A stretch of 64,000 nucleotides of DNA, from contig NZ_JAFFZE010000006.1 of assembly GCF_025165815.1 (NCBI RefSeq), positions 643,887-707,886 of the forward strand, written 5' to 3'. Below, piece by piece: positions 1-8,717 of this stretch. Made by a program: the position numbers and the translations under genes. Position 1 is the stretch's first letter, and every line of letters starts with the position of its first letter. The stretch is from Actinophytocola gossypii. GTDB taxonomy: Bacteria; Actinomycetota; Actinomycetes; Mycobacteriales; Pseudonocardiaceae. A model generated the notes under the pieces. That model ran no database searches. It was not told where the DNA came from and saw only the letters and a list, made by a program, of their open reading frames with translations.

Positions 1-1
1 G

Positions 2-874
2 CTCGGCATGCCCGGGTACACCGTGCCGGTCGACGACACCGGGCGGATGGACCTCGACGCGCTCGAGGAACTGCTGGCCACCGGGAAGGTCGGCACGGTC
101 GTGCTCACCGCCGGCACCACCGGCCTCGGCGCGGTCGACCCGATCCACGAGGCGCTCGCCCTGCGTGACCGGTACGGGGTGCGGCTGCACGTCGACGCGG
201 CCTACGGCGGGTTCTTCACCCTGCTCGCCGACTCCGAGCTGGTCGACCCGCGCCCGTGGCGGGCCATCGCCGGCTGCGACTCGGTGGTCGTCGACCCGCA
301 CAAGCACGGCCTGCAGCCCTACGGGTGCGGAGCCGTGCTGTTCGCCGACCCGACCGTCGCGCGGTTCTACCGGCACGACTCGCCGTACACCTACTTCACC
401 GACGCCGACCTGCACCTCGGCGAGATCAGCCTGGAGTGCTCCCGTCCGGGCGCCGCGGCCGCCGCGCTGTGGCTCACCTTCCAGGTCATCCCGCCCACCC
501 CGGACGGGCTCGGCCGGTTCGTCGCCGCGAGCCGCCGGGCCGCGCTGCGCTGGGCCGACCTGCTGGCCGACTCGCCGCACCTGGCCCTGTACCAGCGGCC
601 GGAGCTGGACATCGTCGCCTACTTCCCGCGCCGGAACACGCTCTCGGACGTGGACGCGGCCGCCGCGCGCGCCTTCACCGACGGCATGAACGACAAGGAG
701 GACCCGGTCTACCTCTCGGTGCTGACCGTCGACGCCGCCGACCTGGCCCGCCGGCACCCCGACGTCAAGTCCGACGCGGACCGGGCGCGGATCCTGCGCA
801 GCGTGCTGATGAAGCCCGAGTCCGAGGACCACGTCGACCGCCTGCACCGGCGGGTGGAGCGCCTGGTCCGGTGA
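2..874 (+). CDS. Group II PLP-dependent decarboxylase, 5' end outside window
   Basis: This is the C-terminal ~290 residues of a fold-type I pyridoxal-phosphate decarboxylase of the aromatic amino acid/glutamate decarboxylase family; the start lies left of the window. The cofactor signature is visible: HVDAAYGG carries the aspartate that contacts the pyridine nitrogen, and DPHKHGLQPYGCG carries the Schiff-base lysine. The C-terminal small domain runs intact to the TGA. Members decarboxylate an amino acid in the cytosol, but the substrate cannot be told from this portion. The stop overlaps the GTG of the next gene by four bases, which suggests co-transcription. Family assignment is firm; the exact reaction is not. 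Confidence 0.88.
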   Translation, partial: LGMPGYTVPVDDTGRMDLDALEELLATGKVGTVVLTAGTTGLGAVDPIHEALALRDRYGVRLHVDAAYGGFFTLLADSELVDPRPWRAIAGCDSVVVDPHKHGLQPYGCGAVLFADPTVARFYRHDSPYTYFTDADLHLGEISLECSRPGAAAAALWLTFQVIPPTPDGLGRFVAASRRAALRWADLLADSPHLALYQRPELDIVAYFPRRNTLSDVDAAAARAFTDGMNDKEDPVYLSVLTVDAADLARRHPDVKSDADRARILRSVLMKPESEDHVDRLHRRVERLVR

Positions 875-1725
875 TCGCCGACGTCCTGGACCACCTGGCC
901 TGCCCGCACTGCCGCGCACCGCTCACGCTCGCCGGCCCCCAGCTCCGCTGCGACTCGGGTCACGGGTTCGACCTCGCCCGCCAGGGCTACGTCAACCTCG
1001 GCGCCACCACCGTCCACGGCGACAGCTCCGAGATGGTCGCCGCCCGGGCCGCGTTCCTGTCCGCCGGCCACTACCGCCCCATCACCGACGCCCTCGTCGC
1101 CGCCGCGGCCGCCGTGCCCGGGGGCTGCGTCGCCGACCTGGGCGCCGGCACCGGCCACCAGTTGGCCGCCGTCCTCGACGCCGGGCCGGACCGGGTCGGG
1201 CTCGCGCTCGAGGTCAGCAAGCCCGCCCTCCGTCGCGCCGCCCGCGCGCACCCCCGGCTCGGCGCCGTCGGCTGCGACGTGTGGGGCACGCTCCCGGTCC
1301 GCGACGCCGCGATCTCGTTGGCGCTCAACGTGTTCGCCCCGCGCAACCCGGCCGAGCTGGCGCGCGTGGTCCGCCCGGGCGGCGCGCTCGTCGTCGTCAC
1401 ACCGACCGTCGAGCACCTCGCCGGCCTGGTCGAGGCGCTCAACCTGATCACCGTCGCCCCGGACAAGGACGCCCGGATCACCGCCGCCCTCGCCCCGCAC
1501 TTCACCCCGTCCACCCAGGTGACCCGCACCTTCGACCTGCACCTGTCCCACGACGAGGTGCTGTTCCTGGTCGGCATGGGCCCGAGCGCCCGCCACATCG
1601 GCCCCACGGACCTCGCCGAACGGGTCGCCGCGCTGCCCGACCCCGTCCGGACCACCGCGTCGGTCCTGGTGGCCACCTACGGCAGGGCATCGGGTCAGGG
1701 CCAGTCGATCTGGGGGGAGCGGTAG
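871..1725 (+). CDS. RlmA-like 23S rRNA (guanine-N1) methyltransferase
   Basis: 284 residues from a GTG that overlaps the upstream stop (GTGA). The N-terminus has the RlmA zinc knuckle Cys11-x2-Cys14-x12-Cys27-x3-His31 within CPHC and CDSGHGFDLARQGYVNL. A Rossmann methyltransferase domain follows, with a VADLGAGTGH SAM-binding loop near residue 90 and LALNVFAPRNPAEL at the catalytic loop. RlmA-type enzymes methylate G745 or G748 of 23S rRNA; the G748 type (TlrB) gives macrolide tolerance in tylosin producers. Sequence alone does not say which base is modified. The last 31 bases overlap the 3' end of the oppositely oriented hexosaminidase gene. Confidence 0.85.
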   Translation: MIADVLDHLACPHCRAPLTLAGPQLRCDSGHGFDLARQGYVNLGATTVHGDSSEMVAARAAFLSAGHYRPITDALVAAAAAVPGGCVADLGAGTGHQLAAVLDAGPDRVGLALEVSKPALRRAARAHPRLGAVGCDVWGTLPVRDAAISLALNVFAPRNPAELARVVRPGGALVVVTPTVEHLAGLVEALNLITVAPDKDARITAALAPHFTPSTQVTRTFDLHLSHDEVLFLVGMGPSARHIGPTDLAERVAALPDPVRTTASVLVATYGRASGQGQSIWGER

Positions 1726-3296
1726 AAGTCGATCGCCTGGGCTTCCCAGCGGGGGGCCTGGGCGGCCAGGCGGGTGCGGAAGGACTCCCAGTCGTGCGTC
1801 GACCACGGGGACCAGGCCAGCTCGGCGATCGCCGGGAGGCGCGGGAAGGCCATGAACTCGATGTGGTCGCTCGTCTCCAGGGTTTCCGACCACAGCGGGG
1901 CCTCGACACCCAGGATCGCCGACTCCGGGACACCCCGCATGTACTGGCCCGGGTTCCAGCCGTACGCCTCGTCGACCTCGATGAAGCCGGCCCAGGACAG
2001 GCCGAGCGGCGTGTTCTCGTCGTACTTCATGTCCAGGTACGACTTGTTCGCCGGCGACAACAGGATCTTGTTCCCGCGCTCCACCGCGTCGGTCACCAGG
2101 CTGTTCGAGTCCGTGGTGCCCCAGTACTGCGGCAGCGCGGACGTCGACGGCGTCGCCTTGAGGAACTCGTGCCAGCCGGCGACCTTCTTGCCGAGCGACT
2201 CCACGATCGGCAGCACCCGCTCGAAGAACTTGATGTAGTCCGCCTCGGGCGTCGAGTGCGCCTCGTCGCCGCCGATGTGCAGGTACTCGCCCGGGGTCAG
2301 CTCGGCCAGCTCGGTCAGCACGTCCTCGACGAACCGGTAGGTGATCTCCTTGTCGATGCACAGCGAGCTGAACCCGACCTCGATGCCGGTGTACAGCGGC
2401 GGCGCCACCCCGTCGCAGTTCAGCTCCGCGTACGACGCCAGCGCGGCGTTCGTGTGTCCCGGCAGGTCGATCTCCGGGATGACCTCGATGTGCCGCTCGG
2501 CGGCGTACGCGACCAGGTCGCGGAACTGGTCCTTGGTGTAGTACCCGCCGGGCCCGCCGCCGACCTCGGTGCTGCCGCCGTGGGTCGTCAGCCTGGGCCA
2601 GCCGTCGATCTGGATCCGCCAGCCCTGGTCGTCGGACAGGTGCAGGTGCAGCCGGTTGATCTTGTACATCGCGATCTGGTCGATGTACCGCTTCACCTCG
2701 TCCGGCGAGAAGAAGTGCCTGGACACGTCGAGCATCGCGCCCCGGTGCTCGAACCGCGGATAGTCGACGATCTTCCCGCCCGCGACCGTCCACGGCCCCC
2801 GCTGCTCGCGGTCCGACTCGATCCGCGGCGGCAGCAGCTGGCGCAGCGTCTGCACGCCGGCGAACAGCCCGGCCGCGGTACGCGCCTTCAGCTCGACCCC
2901 GCGCCGGTCGACGTCGAGCTCGTAGCCCTCGTCGCCCAGCTCGGCCGCGACCCGGCCCAGCTCCAGCGAGATCCGCCCGCCGTCCCGGTCGTGCCGCCGC
3001 TCGGGCACGACCGGCAGCCGGTAGCCGGTAGCCGGCCGCAGCAGGCCGGCGAGGTACTCGCCCACCCGCTGCGCGCCGCGCTCGGTCTCGATCACGGTGG
3101 CCGGCGTCAGCCGGAACTCGCCACCGTGGCGGTCAGGTGTGACCGACACCGGCGCCGGTATCACCTGCGTCATACGGGACTCCTTGTGGTGGTGATGGGG
3201 CGCGGCCGATGATGACGCACCGGCGCCGAGCACGGCGAGCGCGGTGACGGACACCACCGTCACCGCGCGACGGACGGATGCAGGGGGCCTGGACAC
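1695..3296 (-). CDS. GH20 beta-N-acetylhexosaminidase (DasD-like)
   Basis: Cleaves terminal GlcNAc from chitobiose and related glycans. The GH20 catalytic Asp-Glu pair is D344-E345 in HIGGDEAH (numbered from the GTG), in a TIM barrel with RGAMLDVSRHF and EIDLPGHTNA. Two starts are credible. The GTG at 3296 follows GGGAGGA and adds a signal peptide (three Arg/Lys, then VSVTALAVLGAGASSSAA). An internal ATG at 3173 follows a strong AAGGAG and would give a cytosolic 492-residue enzyme. The gene is the distal member of a leftward chitobiose transporter cluster and has its own DasR-type site upstream, as dasABCD of Streptomyces does. I chose the GTG because the encoded signal peptide is well formed. 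Confidence 0.9.
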   Translation of the reverse strand: MSRPPASVRRAVTVVSVTALAVLGAGASSSAAPHHHHKESRMTQVIPAPVSVTPDRHGGEFRLTPATVIETERGAQRVGEYLAGLLRPATGYRLPVVPERRHDRDGGRISLELGRVAAELGDEGYELDVDRRGVELKARTAAGLFAGVQTLRQLLPPRIESDREQRGPWTVAGGKIVDYPRFEHRGAMLDVSRHFFSPDEVKRYIDQIAMYKINRLHLHLSDDQGWRIQIDGWPRLTTHGGSTEVGGGPGGYYTKDQFRDLVAYAAERHIEVIPEIDLPGHTNAALASYAELNCDGVAPPLYTGIEVGFSSLCIDKEITYRFVEDVLTELAELTPGEYLHIGGDEAHSTPEADYIKFFERVLPIVESLGKKVAGWHEFLKATPSTSALPQYWGTTDSNSLVTDAVERGNKILLSPANKSYLDMKYDENTPLGLSWAGFIEVDEAYGWNPGQYMRGVPESAILGVEAPLWSETLETSDHIEFMAFPRLPAIAELAWSPWSTHDWESFRTRLAAQAPRWEAQAIDFYRSPQIDWP

Positions 3297-3346
3297 GGGT
3301 CCTCCCGAGGCGGCCGAGGGGCAGGTTCCTCCACGTATAGCCGACA

Positions 3347-3362
3347 GTGGTCCAGACCACAA
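3347..3362. promoter_or_regulatory. DasR-type dre operator before the hexosaminidase gene
   Basis: AGTGGTCCAGACCACA matches the DasR responsive element ASTGGTCTAGACCAST at 14 of 16 positions and is nearly palindromic. It lies between the stop of the dasC-like permease and the GTG start of the GH20 gene, where a repressor would control the hexosaminidase separately from the transporter. DasR is a GntR-family repressor released by GlcN-6-P or GlcNAc-6-P; its gene is not in this window. Confidence 0.8.
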
Positions 3363-3366
3363 GATG

Positions 3367-4197
3367 TCAGCCCTTGAGCGCCCCCGCCGTGGCCCCGGAG
3401 ACCAGCTTCCGTTGCACGAGCATGAAGAAGATCAACGCCGGCAGCGCGTAGAGCACCGACGCGGCCATGATCGCGCCCCAGTCCGTGCCGAACACCGAGC
3501 GGAACGTCGACAGCCACACCGGCAGCGTCTGCTTGTTCGAGTCGCGCATGAACACCAGCGCGTACAGGAACTCGTTCCACGCCGTGATGAACGCGAACAC
3601 CGACGTGGTCACCAGTCCCGGCCCGAGCAGCGGCAGGATGACCCGCCGGAACGCGCCGAACCGCCCGCAGCCGTCGACCATCGCGGCCTCCTCCAGCTCG
3701 AACGGGATGCCCTGGACGAACCCGCGCAGCGTCCACACCGTGAACGGCAGCGTGATCGCGAAGTACACCAGCAGCAGCGACGGCAGCTGGTTGAGCAGCC
3801 CGGCGTCCTGCATGAGCAGGAACATCGGGATGAACAACGCCTCCATCGGCGCCATCTGCGCGATCAGCACCAGCAGCAGGAACCCCTTGCGTCCCCGGAA
3901 CCGCAGCCGCGCCAGCGGAAACGCCGCCAGCACACCGGCGACCAGCGAGCAGGCCACCGCGCCGAGCGTGACGATCAGGCTGTTCCGCAGGTGCGTGAGG
4001 AATCCCGGCTGGTTGATCGCGGTGACGAAGTTGTCGAAGGTGACCGACAGCGGGATCAGGTCGTAGTCGGCGGTGAGCAGATCCACCGACGGCTTGAACG
4101 CGCTGGTGATCATCCAGTAGGTCGGGAACGCGAACAGCACGGCGACCAGCACCCCGACCGTGTTCAGCGCGACCCGCTGACCCATCGTCTTGTTCAC
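3367..4197 (-). CDS. dasC: Chitobiose/GlcNAc ABC transporter permease (DasC-like)
   Basis: 276-residue MalG-type inner-membrane permease with about six hydrophobic segments. The cytoplasmic EAA loop near residues 180-200 reads ELEEAAMVDGCGRFGAFRRVILP and docks the ATPase. The GTG start overlaps the stop of the upstream permease as GTGA, so the two are translationally coupled. With its partner it forms the channel for the DasA-like binding protein. No ATPase gene is in the cluster; in Streptomyces the shared ATPase MsiK energises such sugar transporters, and that is likely here. The symbol rests on gene order, the DasA-like neighbour and the dre sites. Confidence 0.85.
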   Translation of the reverse strand: MNKTMGQRVALNTVGVLVAVLFAFPTYWMITSAFKPSVDLLTADYDLIPLSVTFDNFVTAINQPGFLTHLRNSLIVTLGAVACSLVAGVLAAFPLARLRFRGRKGFLLLVLIAQMAPMEALFIPMFLLMQDAGLLNQLPSLLLVYFAITLPFTVWTLRGFVQGIPFELEEAAMVDGCGRFGAFRRVILPLLGPGLVTTSVFAFITAWNEFLYALVFMRDSNKQTLPVWLSTFRSVFGTDWGAIMAASVLYALPALIFFMLVQRKLVSGATAGALKG

Positions 4198-5168
4198 AGG
4201 TCGCCCTCCTTCGAGCGCAGCAGCAGCTGCAGGTACCGGGCGGTGAGCACGAGCAGCACCAGGATCATCAGCACCGCGATCGCCGACGCCAGTCCGAAGT
4301 GCCGGGACGCGATGCCCTTGAGGTAGAGCAGCACCGGCAGCGTGGTGCTCTCGCCGTCCGGGCCGCCCTGCCGGAACGCCCAGACCTGCGCGAAGACCTT
4401 GAAGTCCCAGATCACCGACAGGAACGTGGCCAGCATGACCAGCGGCCGGATCGACGGCCAGGACACGGTCGTGAACGCCTGCCACGGGCTGGCGCCGTCC
4501 ATCGCGGCCGCCTCGTACAGTTCGCGGGGCGCGGTGAGCAGGCCGGCGTAGATCGTGAAGCACACGAACGGCACCGCCTGCCACACGATCATCAGACCGA
4601 TGACGGTCAACGTGCTCGGGCCGCTGGAGAACCACGAGTACCCGGCGAAGCCGTCGAACCCCAGCTTGACCAGGGTCTTGTTCAGGATCCCGTACTGCTG
4701 GTCGAAGATCCACTGGAACACCGTGGTGGCGGCCACGATCGGCGTGGCCCAGGCGAGCACGAGGAAGGTCTGCACCGCGACCCGCACGCCCGGGGCCAGG
4801 TGCCGCAGCAGGATCGCGAGCAGCCCGGCGACGAGCACGGTCGCGGCCACCACGCAGGCGGTGAACACGACGGTGCGCAGCACGACCGTCCAGACCTCGG
4901 GGTCGGACAGCGCGGCGCGGTAGTTGTCCAGCCCGATCCAGACGATCTCGCCGCGGACGAGTTCACCGAGGTCGAGCCGGCGGAAGCTGATCGCCACGAC
5001 CTGGACCGCCGGCCAGCCGAGCAGCACCAGCATGGTGATGACGGCGGGCGCGAGCAGCAGGTACGGGATCGTGCGCTCCCCGAGATCGGCCCGCCGGGGC
5101 CGGCCAGCGCGCGGCGGTGCCGGCGGGGGTGGCCCCGCCGGCACCGTGACGTGTGCGGTCGTCGTCAT
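4194..5168 (-). CDS. dasB: Chitobiose/GlcNAc ABC transporter permease (DasB-like)
   Basis: 324-residue MalF-type permease. A proline- and arginine-rich cytoplasmic N-terminus of about 30 residues precedes six predicted membrane segments. The EAA motif appears as ELYEAAAMDGASPWQAFTTVSWP near residues 225-250. The ATG start overlaps the stop of the binding-protein gene (ATGA), and its own stop overlaps the start of the second permease, giving a tightly coupled dasA-dasB-dasC transcript. Permeases of this class pair as heterodimers and import oligosaccharides of two to a few residues. Confidence 0.86.
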   Translation of the reverse strand: MTTTAHVTVPAGPPPPAPPRAGRPRRADLGERTIPYLLLAPAVITMLVLLGWPAVQVVAISFRRLDLGELVRGEIVWIGLDNYRAALSDPEVWTVVLRTVVFTACVVAATVLVAGLLAILLRHLAPGVRVAVQTFLVLAWATPIVAATTVFQWIFDQQYGILNKTLVKLGFDGFAGYSWFSSGPSTLTVIGLMIVWQAVPFVCFTIYAGLLTAPRELYEAAAMDGASPWQAFTTVSWPSIRPLVMLATFLSVIWDFKVFAQVWAFRQGGPDGESTTLPVLLYLKGIASRHFGLASAIAVLMILVLLVLTARYLQLLLRSKEGDL

Positions 5169-6463
5169 GCGCCGGAGGAGAAGGCCTCGTCCAGCGCGGT
5201 GTTCGCGTCGGCCGTCGCCTGGTCAAGGCTCTTCGCGCCGGTCAGGTAGGCGGTCAGCATGTCCTTGAGCGGGTTCTGGCCTGCCTCGATGGTGGCCCAC
5301 GCCGGGGTCGCCGGGACGGACCGGCCGTTCTTCGCGGCCTCGGCCATCGCCTTGCTCACCGGGTCGGCCTCCAGCGGGGAGAGGTCGGTGGAGGCGCCGG
5401 GCACCATGCCGGCCTCGGCGAGCATGGTCTGGTACTTCTCGCTGAGCAGGAGCTTGAGGTAGTCCTTGGCCAGGTCGGCGTTGGCGCTGTTGACCGGGAT
5501 CGCGAGGTTCGAACCGCCCTGGAAGACCGGTGCTGTCTCACCGGCGTTCTTCGACGGGATCGGGAACCCGGAGATCTTGTCCTTGAGGTCCGGGGCGTCC
5601 TCGGTCGCGGTGGCGACCTCCCACGGCAGGCCGATCATCATGGCGACCTTGCCCTGGCCGAAGATGCCGGCCTGCACGGGGTTCTGCTCGTCGTTGTCCT
5701 TCGGCGCGGTGGTGCCGGAGGCGTCCACGAGCTGCTTGTAGAACTCCAGGCCGGCCTTGGCCTCGGGAGTGGTCAGCGCGGCGGAGAAGTTCGTGCCGTC
5801 CTTGGTGGCGATGTCACCGCCCTCGTCCCAGATGAAGGAGAGCAGCGCGTACCAGTTCTGGCCCGGCAGGTACAGCGACTGGAACTGCGGGTCGGACCCG
5901 AACTTGGCCTCCAGCTTGGTGATGGCGTCCAGCCACTCCTCCCGCGACGTCGGCGGAGCCGCGATCCCGGCCTGCTCGAACATGTCCGTGCGGTAGATGA
6001 TCTCCCGGTTGGCCGCGTAGAACGGGGTGGAGAACTGCTTGCCGTCCCATTCGCCGGAGGCCTTGAGGCTGTCCAGCCACTGGTCGCCGTGCAGGGCGTC
6101 GACGTCGCCGGAGAGGTCGGTGAGCACGCCCTCGGCCGCGAAGGCGGGTGCCTGGGTGTTCCCGAGCTCGATCACGTCCGGGGGGTTCTGGCTGGCCAGA
6201 GCCGTGGTCAGCTTGTCCTGGATGCCGTTCCAGGGTTGGATCTCGTACTTGACGGTGACACCGTCGTTGGCCTGCTCGAATTCCTCGTGCAGGGCGTCGG
6301 TGAGTGTCTCGGGAGCGGAACCGTCCATGAGCCACACGGTCAGCGTGCGGTCCTCGCCCGCCGCGGCGTCGCCCCCGGAGTCGGTGCCACCCGAGCCGGC
6401 GCAGCCGGCGGTCGCAAGGGCGATGGCGGCGGCACCCGTCATCACCTTCGTCCAGCGCTTCAC
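5165..6463 (-). CDS. dasA: Chitobiose-binding lipoprotein (DasA-like)
   Basis: 432-residue extracellular solute-binding protein, family 1. The GTG start gives a type II signal peptide with lipobox ATAGC (Cys21 lipidated), followed by a Gly/Asp-rich linker. The mature part opens with LTVWLMDGSAPETL and contains PDVIELGNTQAP, PFYAANREIIYRT and GQNWYALLSFIWDEGGD, segments I recognise from DasA, the chitobiose-binding protein of Streptomyces. It is first in a leftward operon with two permeases. A -35/-10 pair and two DasR-type operators lie directly upstream, so expression probably responds to amino-sugar supply. Confidence 0.88.
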   Translation of the reverse strand: MKRWTKVMTGAAAIALATAGCAGSGGTDSGGDAAAGEDRTLTVWLMDGSAPETLTDALHEEFEQANDGVTVKYEIQPWNGIQDKLTTALASQNPPDVIELGNTQAPAFAAEGVLTDLSGDVDALHGDQWLDSLKASGEWDGKQFSTPFYAANREIIYRTDMFEQAGIAAPPTSREEWLDAITKLEAKFGSDPQFQSLYLPGQNWYALLSFIWDEGGDIATKDGTNFSAALTTPEAKAGLEFYKQLVDASGTTAPKDNDEQNPVQAGIFGQGKVAMMIGLPWEVATATEDAPDLKDKISGFPIPSKNAGETAPVFQGGSNLAIPVNSANADLAKDYLKLLLSEKYQTMLAEAGMVPGASTDLSPLEADPVSKAMAEAAKNGRSVPATPAWATIEAGQNPLKDMLTAYLTGAKSLDQATADANTALDEAFSSGA

Positions 6464-6504
6464 TTCTCTGCCGTCCTCTCCGTGCCCGTCGCCGGGCCCG
6501 CACC

Positions 6505-6534
6505 AGTGGTTTAGACCTAGTGGTATAGACCAAT
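6505..6534. promoter_or_regulatory. Two adjacent DasR-type dre operators at the dasA promoter
   Basis: Two 16-bp palindromes overlap by two bases: AGTGGTTTAGACCTAG (6505-6520) and AGTGGTATAGACCAAT (6519-6534). Against the dre consensus ASTGGTCTAGACCAST the second matches at 14 positions; the first is weaker. They cover the expected transcription start of the leftward dasA operon, so a bound DasR-type repressor would block initiation. Confidence 0.82.
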
Positions 6535-6540
6535 GGGAGA

Positions 6541-6569
6541 ACTGTGGTGCCGACACGCGCGGCTGTCAA
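6541..6569 (-). promoter_or_regulatory. Candidate promoter of the dasABC operon
   Basis: On the minus strand a consensus -35 TTGACA (6569-6564) is followed after exactly 17 bases by CACAGT (6546-6541), a weak -10. The predicted start falls within the downstream dre site, which fits repression by occlusion. Confidence 0.5.
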
Positions 6570-6666
6570 GACACTTGCGGAAGACGTTGTAAACAAAGGG
6601 TTTCGAAGTCAACTTCCCACCAGGTGGGACCCGGTCCGGAGAACTTCTGCCCGGCCGTCCTCAACG

Positions 6667-6695
6667 TTGACGAGGTAGTAGCGCAAGCCTAACGT
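6667..6695 (+). promoter_or_regulatory. Promoter of the HTH protein gene, with AACGTT repeats
   Basis: TTGACG, a 17-base spacer and TAACGT form a good sigma-70-type promoter reading right, ending about 17 bases before the ATG. The palindrome AACGTT occurs at 6664-6669 and again at 6691-6696, overlapping the -35 and -10 elements; this spacing could serve an autoregulator. Confidence 0.55.
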
Positions 6696-6711
6696 TGTCT
6701 CTGGAGGGGAC

Positions 6712-7086
6712 ATGACCGCGCACTTTCTCGGGGTACTCAACATCGCGGAAGCCATGGGCGTGACCCGGCACGCCGTGCACAAGTGGCGCGCGCGCTATCC
6801 GCGAGGTTCGGACCACCCGTTTCCCGAGCCCGATGTCGAGATCGACGGAACTCCGGGCTGGCGACCGGCGAGACTGGAGGAGATGGCGCGCTGGCGCGAC
6901 GGCCTGCCGGGCCGGGGCACCGGCGGCGGGCGCCCCACCGCCGCGCAGCAGGAGTACTACCGAGCGGCAGCCGCCCGCGGCCTGGACCGGGACGAAGCGA
7001 CCCGCGCGCTCAACACCTTCGCCGCCGATTTCCCGGAGATGACCGAGCCGGAACTCTGCGCCTGGCTCGTCGAGAAGTTCACCTAG
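6712..7086 (+). CDS. Small helix-turn-helix DNA-binding protein
   Basis: 124 residues. Residues 6-30 (LGVLNIAEAMGVTRHAVHKWRARYP) look like a MerR/AlpA-type helix-turn-helix, with the recognition helix around TRHAVHKW. The middle (VEIDGTPGWRPARLEEMARW) resembles the wing/DNA-contact segment of AlpA-like proteins. The C-terminus has two short helical stretches and no effector domain. The ATG has a strong GGAGGGG upstream. It diverges from the dasA operon, where Streptomyces keeps dasR, but it is not a GntR protein. Function is unknown; autoregulation through the AACGTT repeats in its promoter is an inference. Confidence 0.7.
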   Translation: MTAHFLGVLNIAEAMGVTRHAVHKWRARYPRGSDHPFPEPDVEIDGTPGWRPARLEEMARWRDGLPGRGTGGGRPTAAQQEYYRAAAARGLDRDEATRALNTFAADFPEMTEPELCAWLVEKFT

Positions 7087-7331
7087 TCGGATCACCCGTC
7101 GGGCACGCGCGGGCGAGCAGTACCCGAACTCCCACGACTTTTTGTCCTCGACCCCTACCCACGCATCCCCCACCCGCTCCGGGGGCACCCCTCAGGGTCA
7201 GTCTAGTTGGTCGCGGGGCGGAGTGGGGGGTTCAAGATCGACATGTGGACAACCGGGGGTCTGTGGACAGGTGCTCTCGCTCACGCCCTTCCGCCGTGGG
7301 GTGATCGCGGCGGGCGATTAGGGTGGGGGTC

Positions 7332-8706
<1,375 letters not shown>

Positions 8707-8717
<11 letters not shown>

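Noticed and set aside
7087..7331. Regulatory or small-gene content between the HTH gene and lpdA
   Set aside because: I searched for promoters, palindromes and small ORFs and found nothing strong enough to call.
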